The notes below the pieces were generated by a model that had not been told where the DNA came from, did no database searches, and saw nothing but the letters and a program-made list of their open reading frames with translations. Both the position numbers and the translations under genes were made by a program. From Anaerolineales bacterium UBA7227 (GTDB taxonomy: Bacteria > Chloroflexota > Anaerolineae > Anaerolineales > Villigracilaceae), in contig DKTP01000106.1 in the NCBI GenBank assembly GCA_002473085.1, forward strand, positions 1 to 48,172: a stretch of 48,172 bases of DNA, read 5' to 3'. How positions within the stretch are numbered: the first letter of the stretch is position 1; each line of letters begins with the position of its first letter. Of this stretch, positions 38,871 through 46,681 are shown in pieces.

Positions 38871-39656
38871 TCAGGGCGTGGGAGAGGCTGGGGCAGGCAA
38901 AGACGGCGTCTCGGTCGGCGGAGGCGGCGTCTCCGTCGGGGGAAGAGGCGTCTCCGTCGGGAAGACGGTCGGTTCGAGCGTGGCCGACGGCGGAATGGTC
39001 GCGCTCGGCTCCAGCGTGGACGTGGGGAATTCGATCTGGATGGGCGTGGCCGAAGGCGTCAGAGTGGCGACGTTGGGAACCCACAAGCGCTGCCCCGCGC
39101 CGATAAAATCAGAGACGAGGCAATTGGCCTGTTTCAGCTGCGTCACGGTGACGCCATAAAGCGCGGCGATGCGGTAAAGCGTGTCGCCAGGCTGGACGAC
39201 GATCTGGATCCAGCCGAAGGGCGGGCCGCACGGGATGGGCGTGAACGTCGGCGGGATGGCGGGCGCAGGGACGTAAATGCCGTAGCCGGGCAGCAGCGCG
39301 GCGACCGTGAGACAGTTGGCCTGGACGAGCGCGGCGGGAGATGTCTGGTAGCGCGCCGCGAGGATGTCGAGCGTGTCGCCAGGCAGGATCATCACCAGAA
39401 TCCAGCCGGGCGGGGGCAGGCAATTTGCGGGCGGGGGCGGCGAAGCGGTGACGGTGGGAGTCTCGGTTGCGGTGGGAGGAGAGGCCGTGACGAGGTCGGT
39501 CGGCGCGGACGTTGCGGCCGGGCGCGTCGCCGTCGGCGTGGGAGGCGGCTGAGGGACGTATCCCTCCGCCAGCGCCAGCGACATGCCTCCCAATATGATG
39601 AGGACAGACAGGATCGCGAAAAGGAGTCCCGACCCCAACTGCCGCAGTCCCTGCAT
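38871..39656 (-). CDS. Membrane-anchored protein with two LysM domains
   Basis: 261 residues. An N-terminal hydrophobic helix (about 8-32) ends in Ala-Leu-Ala-Glu, either a signal or an anchor. A Thr/Pro/Ala-rich spacer is followed by two LysM-like domains, about 84-130 (Trp-Ile-Leu-Val-Met-Ile-Leu-Pro-Gly-Asp-Thr) and 147-192 (Trp-Ile-Gln-Ile-Val-Val-Gln-Pro-Gly-Asp-Thr-Leu-Tyr-Arg-Ile-Ala). Each has a pair of Cys nearby, perhaps disulfides. The last 60 residues are a Pro/Thr/Glu repeat, a likely cell-wall spacer. It lies directly downstream of the sensor-kinase gene (gap of three bases), so it may take part in the same envelope-sensing unit. Confidence 0.8.
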   Translation of the reverse strand: MQGLRQLGSGLLFAILSVLIILGGMSLALAEGYVPQPPPTPTATRPAATSAPTDLVTASPPTATETPTVTASPPPPANCLPPPGWILVMILPGDTLDILAARYQTSPAALVQANCLTVAALLPGYGIYVPAPAIPPTFTPIPCGPPFGWIQIVVQPGDTLYRIAALYGVTVTQLKQANCLVSDFIGAGQRLWVPNVATLTPSATPIQIEFPTSTLEPSATIPPSATLEPTVFPTETPLPPTETPPPPTETPSLPAPASPTP

Positions 39657-39659
39657 GAC

Positions 39660-41957
39660 TTACCTCTTGCCCGCTTTGGGAGAATGCGCGATCGGCAGCA
39701 GCACGCTGAACGTGGAGCCGACGCCCGGCTCGCTTTCCACCCATATACGCCCGTGCTGGGATTCGGTCAACGTCCTGGCGATGGACAGTCCCACGCCCGT
39801 ATCGCCCACGCCCTGGATGAGGACGTTGTCGGCGCGATAGAGGCGGGTGAAGACGCGCGGCAGGTCTTCGGGGCTGATGCCGCCGCCCGAATCGGTCACC
39901 TGGATGAGGACGTATTCCTGGTCCTCCTCCACGCGGGTTTTGACCTTCAAAGTGACGTTGCCTTCGAGCGGCGAGGCCGCGCCCGCGTTCTGCAACAGGT
40001 GAATGAGAATCTGCTGGAGCGCCTCGCGGTCCGCGTGGATGGGCGAAAGCGACCTGGGCAGGTCGAGGCGCAGGCTGATGTTGCGCTCGCGGATCTGGCT
40101 GCTGGTGTACGACACGGCGTTGTCAATGATGCCGTTCAGGTCCACCGCTTCGGATTTAAGGTCCGCCAGCCCCGATTCGAGCGTGGTCATCTGGATGAGG
40201 TCGTCAATCAGGCTGCCGATGCGCTCGGTGGAGGCCTTGACGCGCTCCACAAATTTCCGCTGGAGCGCGCCGAGGATTCCCACCGACTCGCCCAACAGCA
40301 GGTCGGTATACCCGATGATGGAAGACATCGGCTGGCGGAGTTCCTGCGAGATGGAGGCCACCACCTCGGCCTGCTCGTTCGAGCGGTCGGAGCGCCCCCC
40401 CTGTTCCAGTTCGAGGACGCGCATGTTGGCCTCGGCCAGTTGGTTTTGCAGGCGCGCCACGTCTTCGAGCGTGATGCGCAGTTCCTTTTCCAGTTGATTG
40501 ATCTCGGCCGCGCCGCGCGGCTTTTTGGCCTCGCGCAGGTCGGCGAGTTCCGCTTCCAGTTCCGCGAGACGCGCCTGCGCGGCCGCCGTCTCGGCGCTGG
40601 ACGCGGGGGACTCGCGCGCCTCGGCCAGTTCGCGCGTCAACTGCTCGTTCTGCATCTTGAACTGCGAGAGCTTGGTCAACGCCTCCTCCAGCGACCGCTG
40701 GGTGGCCTGCTCCTTCTGCTGGAGCGAAGTCACCTGCTGGCCGCGCTGGACGATGGAGACGAGCGCGGCGGCAATGTTCGCCAGGAAAGCCTGGTCTTCC
40801 GCGCTCCACAGGCGGTTGGAATACGGCGAAAGCAGGATGATACCGCCGATGGATTCCTTTTCCTTCGTCAGCATCGGGACGCTGATCAGGTTGCCCGGGT
40901 TGCCGAGGCCGAGCGCGTCGCCCAGTCCCTTGATATCGGCTGAAGTGCCGCTGGCCGGCAGGCGCAGCGGACGTCCGCGCTGGAGGGCGTTCGCCAGCAT
41001 CGGGACGGCCGTCTTGCTCAGGTTGCCGCCTTCGAGCGGCTCCTCGCGAATCAGGTCGTAGCCCGAAGCGATCTGCAGCTGGGTCTTGTTATCGGTCAGG
41101 AAAATGAGGAAGCACAGGTCGGCCAGCATGGTCTGCGCGATGGCGCGCGTCACGGCCTGGCTCATTTTGGATGGATTGGTCTCCGCCGCGAGGTCGAGCA
41201 GGGCGTGGAAGGTCTTCGGGTCGGCGCTGTACCGCCGGCGTTCGGGGACCGAGGCCTCCTGCTTCACCGAGACGGGCTGAACCGACGGCGCGGGGAAGCG
41301 CTGGGGAAGCGTCATCAAAATGGGATAGGCGGCCAGGTACGCCAGCCGAACCACGCCGGGGAAGTCTCCGCTCGAACGGTCGCCCCACATATAGACCATG
41401 TGTCCCGCGAAGGCCAGGATCAAAAAGGCGAGGCCGTTGCCCCATCCGCTCGGACGGCGGACAAGCAGGATGAGCGCGCCGATCAGCGTCATCCCGATGG
41501 AGGCCATCTGCCACAGCCCGTCCTGCAAAGTGGCGTTGAACGGGACCTGCGCGCCGGGCTGCACGGCCAGGCTCAGGACCGTCACCGAGGCGATCAGCAG
41601 GTTCAGCAGCGCCGCCACCGAATCCGCAGCGCGGCTCGGTTCGGGGAAGGCCCACAGCCACGTCACCCACACCAGACCGAGGAGGACAAAAGCGCGGTCC
41701 AGCGGCGGGAGCATCACGTTCAGGTTCAAGACCTGCTGCCAGCCCAGCGCGCTGACGAGAAACATCAGCAGGTTCAGGGCGAGCAACACCCCCAGCCCCA
41801 CCATCGTCCGCCGCGCCTGGGGGAACTCGCTCGAACGCCAATGGTTGAACGCGCTCTGCAGCGCGCCCGCGATGGAAAACGCCAGCACCAGGTGATAGAT
41901 CACGCTGCCCTGCTGGGTGGTCATAAACGAAAAAATTTGACTCGAAAGGGAGGTCAT
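39660..41957 (-). CDS. Membrane sensor kinase (GAF, coiled coil, HisKA-like, HATPase) lacking the phospho-acceptor His
   Basis: 765 residues. The N-terminal about 230 residues hold roughly seven transmembrane helices. A GAF domain (about 255-420), a long coiled coil (about 425-530), a HisKA-like dimerisation region and a HATPase_c domain (about 645-760) follow. The ATPase boxes are present: Leu-Leu-Gln-Asn-Ala-Gly-Ala (N), Asp-Ser-Gly-Gly-Gly-Ile (G1) and Gly-Asp-Thr-Gly-Val-Gly-Leu-Ser (G2). In the H-box the expected Ser-His-Glu-Leu-Arg is Ser-Gln-Glu-Leu-Arg, so His is replaced by Gln 538. No response regulator gene is adjacent. It may signal without own phosphorylation or act on a partner. 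A TATAAT box lies nine bases before the ATG. Confidence 0.85.
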   Translation of the reverse strand: MTSLSSQIFSFMTTQQGSVIYHLVLAFSIAGALQSAFNHWRSSEFPQARRTMVGLGVLLALNLLMFLVSALGWQQVLNLNVMLPPLDRAFVLLGLVWVTWLWAFPEPSRAADSVAALLNLLIASVTVLSLAVQPGAQVPFNATLQDGLWQMASIGMTLIGALILLVRRPSGWGNGLAFLILAFAGHMVYMWGDRSSGDFPGVVRLAYLAAYPILMTLPQRFPAPSVQPVSVKQEASVPERRRYSADPKTFHALLDLAAETNPSKMSQAVTRAIAQTMLADLCFLIFLTDNKTQLQIASGYDLIREEPLEGGNLSKTAVPMLANALQRGRPLRLPASGTSADIKGLGDALGLGNPGNLISVPMLTKEKESIGGIILLSPYSNRLWSAEDQAFLANIAAALVSIVQRGQQVTSLQQKEQATQRSLEEALTKLSQFKMQNEQLTRELAEARESPASSAETAAAQARLAELEAELADLREAKKPRGAAEINQLEKELRITLEDVARLQNQLAEANMRVLELEQGGRSDRSNEQAEVVASISQELRQPMSSIIGYTDLLLGESVGILGALQRKFVERVKASTERIGSLIDDLIQMTTLESGLADLKSEAVDLNGIIDNAVSYTSSQIRERNISLRLDLPRSLSPIHADREALQQILIHLLQNAGAASPLEGNVTLKVKTRVEEDQEYVLIQVTDSGGGISPEDLPRVFTRLYRADNVLIQGVGDTGVGLSIARTLTESQHGRIWVESEPGVGSTFSVLLPIAHSPKAGKR

Positions 41958-41966
41958 ACGCGGTCA

Positions 41967-41993
41967 ATTATACTGCCATTCAAAGGATATAAT
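41967..41993. promoter_or_regulatory. Divergent -10 boxes of the kinase and TPR genes
   Basis: On the minus strand TATAAT (41967-41972) lies nine bases before the kinase ATG; on the plus strand TATAAT (41988-41993) lies 55 bases before the TPR gene ATG. They are 15 bases apart back to back, so the promoters share DNA and may interfere or be controlled together. No strong -35 boxes are seen. Confidence 0.5.
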
Positions 41994-42048
41994 TGCCGCG
42001 ATTCTGCGCGTGGATTATGCGGATTTTCGCGCAAAAAATTTTACAACC

Positions 42049-43443
42049 ATGCGGACGCGTCTCCCCAAACTCCTCATCCTGCTCGCGGTCGTCGGACTCA
42101 TCGCGGCCCCCGCGCTTTTCTCCGCGTCTGGAGAAGTCCGCCGCGCCGACGCGGCCCTCGCTTCGGGACGTCCGCTCGAGGCGGCCGCGTCGCTCGAACG
42201 GGCCTCCGTCCTGCTCTTCTGGCGCGCCGACCTGACCGAGCGCGCGGGACGCGCCGCCTTCGCGGGCCGCGACTTCGCCTCGGCCGCGCGCCTGCTCGCT
42301 TCGGCAAAGTCCCTCTCTGTGGACGGCTGGCGCGACCTCGGCGCGGCATACTATGCGCTGGGCCGCTTCGACGATTCTGCAGACGCGCTCCAGCGCGGCC
42401 TCGAAATTTACGGGCCGCAAACCGCCCTCCTCCGTCAACTCGCGCTGGCGCGCAACGCGCAGGGAGACTTCGAGGGCGAACTCGCCGCCCTGCAAGAGTT
42501 CATCGCGCTGGACGGCTCGGATGCGGCGGTCCGTCACCGCGCGGGATTGCTGCTCGCCGTCTACGATCCCAACGAGGCGCTGGCCGAATTGACCGTCTCC
42601 GCGCAACTCGACGCACAGTACGATCCCGAATTCCAGACGATGCGCTCGGCGCTCAACCTGGCGTTCATCGAGACGGACGAAGCGCGACGGCTGACAGTCA
42701 TCGGGCGCGGGCTGGGACTGGTGCAGGAGTGGACGCTGGCGCGCGAGGCCTTCCAGCGCGCCGTCCGCGCGGACGGGGAAAACGCCGAGGCGTGGGCCTG
42801 GCTCGGCGAGGCCGACCAGCATCTCGGTCAGGATGGAAGCGAAGCGTTGGCGCGCGCCGCGTCGCTCGATCCGTTCTCCGCCAGCGTCCGCGCGTTGTAC
42901 GGTCTCTATTGGAAGCGGCGGGACGATCCGCAGCGCGCGCTGGTCCAGTTCCAGTGGGCGGCGGCCATCGAGCCGAACAATCCCGCCTATCTCGCCTCGC
43001 TCGGCGACGCGTACGCCTTCGCGGGCGAACTGCCCTCCGCGCTGGCCGCGTACAAACAGGCGGCGGACCTCGCCCCCACCGAGGCGGCTTACTGGCGGCT
43101 GCTGGCGGCGTTCTGCGCGCAGTATCATTTTGCCGAGACGGAGACGGGCATCCCCGCCGCGCAGAGGGCGTTGAAACTCGCGCCCGACGAAGCCGCGTCG
43201 TATGACCTGCTCGGCTGGATGTACCTCGCCGCGGGACGGCACGACGAAGCCGAGAAAAATTTACTGGAAGCCCTGCGCCTCGATCCCGACGACGCGGCCG
43301 CGCATCTGCACCTCGGCATGACCTACCTCGAGCTCAACCGCCTGGACGAGGCGCGCCAGCAACTGTCGCTGGCTTATTCGCTGGACGCCGACGGCGCGGA
43401 CGGACAGGCCGCGCAGAAGTTGCTGGCGTTGTATTTTCCGTGA
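42049..43443 (+). CDS. TPR-repeat protein with N-terminal membrane helix
   Basis: 464 residues from the ATG at 42049, which places a hydrophobic anchor (about 6-24) directly at the N-terminus; an in-frame ATG at 42010 would add a non-family extension. The rest is built from tetratricopeptide-like helix pairs. The clearest are near the C-terminus, such as Tyr-Asp-Leu-Leu-Gly-Trp-Met-Tyr-Leu-Ala-Ala-Gly-Arg-His-Asp-Glu-Ala and Ala-His-Leu-His-Leu-Gly-Met-Thr-Tyr-Leu-Glu-Leu-Asn-Arg. It probably is an extracellular or periplasm-side scaffold held in the membrane. Divergent from the sensor kinase. Specific role unknown. Confidence 0.82.
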   Translation: MRTRLPKLLILLAVVGLIAAPALFSASGEVRRADAALASGRPLEAAASLERASVLLFWRADLTERAGRAAFAGRDFASAARLLASAKSLSVDGWRDLGAAYYALGRFDDSADALQRGLEIYGPQTALLRQLALARNAQGDFEGELAALQEFIALDGSDAAVRHRAGLLLAVYDPNEALAELTVSAQLDAQYDPEFQTMRSALNLAFIETDEARRLTVIGRGLGLVQEWTLAREAFQRAVRADGENAEAWAWLGEADQHLGQDGSEALARAASLDPFSASVRALYGLYWKRRDDPQRALVQFQWAAAIEPNNPAYLASLGDAYAFAGELPSALAAYKQAADLAPTEAAYWRLLAAFCAQYHFAETETGIPAAQRALKLAPDEAASYDLLGWMYLAAGRHDEAEKNLLEALRLDPDDAAAHLHLGMTYLELNRLDEARQQLSLAYSLDADGADGQAAQKLLALYFP

Positions 43444-43644
43444 CGCCCGCCAGCCATGTTTCAGAGACACGGGATGTATTAAAGAACGTCTCTTACTCGC
43501 CGCGCGGCTGGTTGCCTTCTGGTCTTGCACGGCCGACTCTTGATAGGATTGCCCGCGCAAAATCAGGTAAAATGTCGCGAAGCCTGTTTTTGACGGTCTC
43601 GCTGGACTCATCTTCCCATGGGCGTTGACTGAAAAAGAGGAAAA

Positions 43645-44340
43645 ATGGCAGCCAAAGCAAAAGACTATCGAATATGGTTTCAAAGCCACCGTCTCGCATG
43701 GGGACTGATATTGATCGTAATTTTTTCAATATTGCGATTCATCGAGACCGCCTCCTGGCGGCAATGGTTCGGCTCTTCCGATTTTCAAGAATCCCTCCCG
43801 TTTGCATTGTTCCTGCTCTTCTGGTTCATTGTAATTTCCATCGGATTGATCGTCGGCGGAATCGTTCGATGGACGGGGACCTCCTGGCGGGAATTGGGCT
43901 GGAAGTCAACGGGGCTGCCGAAAGCCATCGGGATGGGTTTGCTTGGCTTCGTTTTACTGTACGTCAACGTCATCGCGTGGTCAATACTCAAAGGGAACGC
44001 CGAACCGCCAGAGACCTTCGTCCCCAGCCTGACCCGTCTGCTGCTCGCGGCGTTTTTTGCGTTCGGCCTGCCCGCCTGGACGGAAGAAAATTTATTCCGA
44101 GGTTACTTGCAGCCGTTGCTCGCAGGCAAAATGAACGTCTGGCTGGCGGTCGTGGTTCAGGCAGCCATTTTCTCGGCGGCGCATCTTGGCTATTCAAGTC
44201 ACTTGACTGACTTCGGCTCGGCGTTCACGGCAGGACTTATCCTGGGCTGGCTGCGCGGACGAGAGTCCAGTCTGGTCGCTCCTTTCATCGCGCATGGATT
44301 GTTCTGGATGATGGGAGCGTTCATGGTCATTCCGACGTGA
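43645..44340 (+). CDS. CPBP-family intramembrane metalloprotease (CAAX/Abi-like)
   Basis: 231 residues with about seven transmembrane helices. The family motifs are seen: Glu-Glu-Asn-Leu-Phe-Arg-Gly-Tyr (EExxxR, about 148), Phe-Ser-Ala-Ala-His-Leu-Gly-Tyr (FxxxH, about 180) and Ile-Ala-His-Gly-Leu-Phe-Trp near the C-terminus. The two Glu and two His residues are the metal and catalytic set of CAAX-protease-like enzymes. Bacterial members are tied to protein processing, bacteriocin self-immunity or regulated proteolysis; no bacteriocin gene is visible nearby. The ATG has AGGAAAA upstream. It is followed by the intergenic palindrome copy C. Confidence 0.85.
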   Translation: MAAKAKDYRIWFQSHRLAWGLILIVIFSILRFIETASWRQWFGSSDFQESLPFALFLLFWFIVISIGLIVGGIVRWTGTSWRELGWKSTGLPKAIGMGLLGFVLLYVNVIAWSILKGNAEPPETFVPSLTRLLLAAFFAFGLPAWTEENLFRGYLQPLLAGKMNVWLAVVVQAAIFSAAHLGYSSHLTDFGSAFTAGLILGWLRGRESSLVAPFIAHGLFWMMGAFMVIPT

Positions 44341-44407
44341 GAAGCGCGCCATCGGATATTTTTGGTCTCTCACGGCAGTTCTTGTAAACCGTATTTTCAT
44401 TTTTTGA

Positions 44408-44462
44408 CGCGAATTTCACGGAACGCGCGGATTTTCCTTCGAGTGTTTCCGTGAAATCCGCG
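44408..44462. repeat. Intergenic imperfect palindrome, copy C
   Basis: CGCGAATTTCACGGAA (44408-44423) faces TTTCCGTGAAATCCGCG (44446-44462) with one mismatch across 22 bases. It is the best-preserved hairpin of the three copies. Confidence 0.65.
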
Positions 44463-44522
44463 TGATCCATGTCCGAAATGGAATTTTAGAGCGCTCTCTC
44501 AATAACTTCGACAGGAACTCAC

Positions 44523-45182
44523 ATGAAGCCTCTTTCAACCCTCCTCGCTCTCTTGCTCCTCCTCCTGACCTCCGCCTGCGCGCTGGCGGATCGTCTCCCT
44601 GGCTCGTCGGCGCAGCCGCCCGCGTCCGCCTCGGGGAGCGTCCTCTTTCAGGACGATTTCTCGAACCCGCTCAGCGGCTGGGACCACGTCCTGTCCGACG
44701 GAGGCAGCATGGACTACGACAGCGGCGTTTATCGTTTCCTCGTCGCCGCGCAGAATTTCAACTACTGGTCCACGCCGAAAAAGCGCTTCACCGACACGCG
44801 CGTGGAAGTGGACACGGCCAAACTGGGCGGGCCCGATTCCAACCGCGCTGGCATCGTCTGCCGCGTGAACAACGACCAGTTCTACTTCTTCGTCATCAGC
44901 AGCGACGGCTACTACGCCGTCGGGCGGACGAACGGGCTGGAATCCTACCTGCTCGGCCAGGACCAGATGATGCCCTCGCCCAACATCCACACTGGCGTCG
45001 CCGTCAACCACTTGCGCGCCGATTGCGTGGGAAACACGCTCACGTTCTACATCAACGGCTTCCCCGTCTCGCAGGTCAGCGACTCCACGCTCGCCAGCGG
45101 CGATGTGGGACTCATCGCTGGCGCCTTCGAGGAGGGCGGCGTTGACATCATCTTCGACCAGTTCGTGGTGATGCAGCCTTGA
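44523..45182 (+). CDS. Lipoprotein with LamG/DUF1080-like beta-sandwich domain
   Basis: 219 residues. The signal ends in a lipobox, Leu-Leu-Thr-Ser-Ala-Cys at residues 14-19. After a short Pro/Ala/Ser linker the domain begins with Phe-Gln-Asp-Asp-Phe-Ser-Asn-Pro-Leu-Ser-Gly-Trp, a common start of concanavalin-like (3-keto-disaccharide hydrolase/LamG-type) modules. It continues with Asn-Arg-Ala-Gly-Ile-Val-Cys-Arg and Asp-Val-Gly-Leu-Ile-Ala-Gly and ends with Phe-Asp-Gln-Phe-Val-Val. Such surface domains usually bind carbohydrates; catalytic residues cannot be identified here. It precedes mtaB by 25 bases without clear functional link. Confidence 0.72.
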   Translation: MKPLSTLLALLLLLLTSACALADRLPGSSAQPPASASGSVLFQDDFSNPLSGWDHVLSDGGSMDYDSGVYRFLVAAQNFNYWSTPKKRFTDTRVEVDTAKLGGPDSNRAGIVCRVNNDQFYFFVISSDGYYAVGRTNGLESYLLGQDQMMPSPNIHTGVAVNHLRADCVGNTLTFYINGFPVSQVSDSTLASGDVGLIAGAFEEGGVDIIFDQFVVMQP

Positions 45183-45207
45183 CCTGCCCAGCGCTCAATC
45201 GTCCACG

Positions 45208-46530
45208 ATGAGAATCTACCTCGACACCATCGGCTGCCGACTCAACCAAAGCGAGATCGAAATGATGGCGCGGGAATTCCGCGCGGCGGGACACGAGATC
45301 GTCGCCTCGGCGCGGGACGCGGACCTGGCCGTCGTCAACACCTGCGCGGTCACCTCGGACGCGGCGGCGGACTCGCGTCAACTCATCCGCCGCATCGCGC
45401 GCGCGGGCGTGGAACAGATCGTCCCGACCGGCTGCTGGGTCACGCTCCAGCCGAAGGAGGCCGCGTCGCTGCCGAATGTCCTGAAGACTGTAAGCAATTC
45501 TGAAAAGGAAAATTTGGTTGAGGGGTGGAAGCCAGAAGGCGGAAAGCAGAGAGCAGAGAGCGGAGAGCAGAAGGCAGAGTTTGATGTGGAGCCTCTGTCG
45601 CGCCAGCCGCTGCCTGGATTACATCGTAGAACGCGGGCATTCATCAAAGTACAGGACGGCTGCGACAACGCCTGCACATTCTGCGTCACCACCGTGGCGC
45701 GCGGGGCGGGCAGGTCGCGTCCGCTGGCGGATGTGATTCAGGATATTCAATTCGCGCTGGCGGGCGGGACGAAGGAGATCGTGCTGACGGGCGTCCACCT
45801 CGGCTCGTGGGGACAGGAATGGGGACGCCGCCTGCGCGACCTCGTCGCCGCGATCCTCGCGGAGACGAAGACGCCGCGCCTGCGTCTCTCCTCGCTCGAA
45901 CCGTGGGACCTCGACGCGGACTTTTTCTCGCTCTGGGAAGACTCCCGCCTCATGCCGCACCTGCACCTGCCGCTCCAATCGGGGAGCGCGTCCACGCTAC
46001 GGCGGATGGCACGCAAGACCACGCCCGACTCGTTCCGCGAACTTGTCGCGGCCGCGCGGACGGTCATCCCCGACGCGGCCATCACCACCGACGTCATCGC
46101 GGGCTTCCCCGGCGAGACCGACGCGGAGTTCGCGGAGACGCTGGACTTCGTCCGCGAGATGGACTTCGCGGGCGGGCACGTCTTCACGTATTCGCCGCGT
46201 CCCGGCACGGCGGCCGCGAAGATGAAGGGGCAGATCCGCCCCGAGGTCAGGAAGAAGCGGAACGCCATTTTGCGGGAGGCGCTCGAAGCGTCGTCCAAAG
46301 CCTATCGGCGGAGATTCGTCGGGCGGAAAATGTCCGTGCTGTGGGAGTCCGTCGTCGAATTGGACGAATGGGGCTGGCAGATGGAGGGGCTGACGGGAAA
46401 TTATCTGCGCGTGCGCGCCGCGTCCCCGTCGCCGAGGTGGAACGAGGTGGACGAAGTAGAGTTGACGGAGGCCGCGGAAACGGGGATGCGAGGGGTGATC
46501 GGTAATTGTCAAATGGCGATTGGCGATTGA
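45208..46530 (+). CDS. mtaB: tRNA t6A37 methylthiotransferase MtaB-like, with heptad-repeat insertion
   Basis: 440 residues. Domain order is that of MiaB/MtaB enzymes. The N-terminal UPF0004 domain has Cys at Thr-Ile-Gly-Cys-Arg-Leu-Asn, Asn-Thr-Cys-Ala-Val and Thr-Gly-Cys-Trp for one cluster. The radical-SAM core has Gly-Cys-Asp-Asn-Ala-Cys-Thr-Phe-Cys (about 152-160), and a TRAM-like tail begins near 370. MtaB adds a methylthio group to t6A37 of tRNAs reading ANN codons; choice of MtaB over MiaB rests on the Arg-Leu-Asn-Gln-Ser-Glu start. Residues about 108-124 (Lys-Pro-Glu-Gly-Gly-Lys-Gln-Arg-Ala-Glu) are encoded by seven tandem 7-base repeats between the two domains, an in-frame expansion in a linker. 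Confidence 0.88.
   Translation: MRIYLDTIGCRLNQSEIEMMAREFRAAGHEIVASARDADLAVVNTCAVTSDAAADSRQLIRRIARAGVEQIVPTGCWVTLQPKEAASLPNVLKTVSNSEKENLVEGWKPEGGKQRAESGEQKAEFDVEPLSRQPLPGLHRRTRAFIKVQDGCDNACTFCVTTVARGAGRSRPLADVIQDIQFALAGGTKEIVLTGVHLGSWGQEWGRRLRDLVAAILAETKTPRLRLSSLEPWDLDADFFSLWEDSRLMPHLHLPLQSGSASTLRRMARKTTPDSFRELVAAARTVIPDAAITTDVIAGFPGETDAEFAETLDFVREMDFAGGHVFTYSPRPGTAAAKMKGQIRPEVRKKRNAILREALEASSKAYRRRFVGRKMSVLWESVVELDEWGWQMEGLTGNYLRVRAASPSPRWNEVDEVELTEAAETGMRGVIGNCQMAIGD
45531..45579. repeat. Heptad array inside mtaB
   Basis: Seven units: GCCAGAA GGCGGAA then AGCAGAG AGCAGAG then AGCGGAG AGCAGAA GGCAGAG. They are of the same GCAGAAG type as the arrays around the four-helix-bundle gene. The frame stays open through all seven. 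Confidence 0.85.
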
Positions 46531-46574
46531 CGAAATCGGGATAAGTGTCACTTTCGCGGACGGGGGCGGCAATG

Positions 46575-46681
46575 TATAATACTCGTGCGATATTTCACAT
46601 CACGTGGGCGCAAGAGAGCGCCTGATACGCAACGCGTAGCGGACATTCTCTAACGTCTACACTATTTCAAAGGAGCAAAAC
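46575..46681 (+). promoter_or_regulatory. folD promoter -10 box and leader with two hairpins
   Basis: TATAAT at 46575-46580 would start a leader of about 95 bases. The leader holds GGCGC/GCGCC around AAGAGA (46608-46623) and TACGC/GCGTA around AAC (46627-46639). An AAAGGAG ribosome site lies just before the ATG. No match to known folate or ZTP riboswitch cores is evident to me. Confidence 0.45.

Noticed and set aside
41205..43205. 666-codon plus-strand frame spanning the kinase and TPR genes
   Set aside because: It crosses two recognised genes and a divergent promoter and encodes an Arg-rich, motif-free product.
43440..43729. Small open frames on both strands between the TPR and CPBP genes
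   Set aside because: They have no ribosome sites, no family pattern, and partly overlap the CPBP gene.
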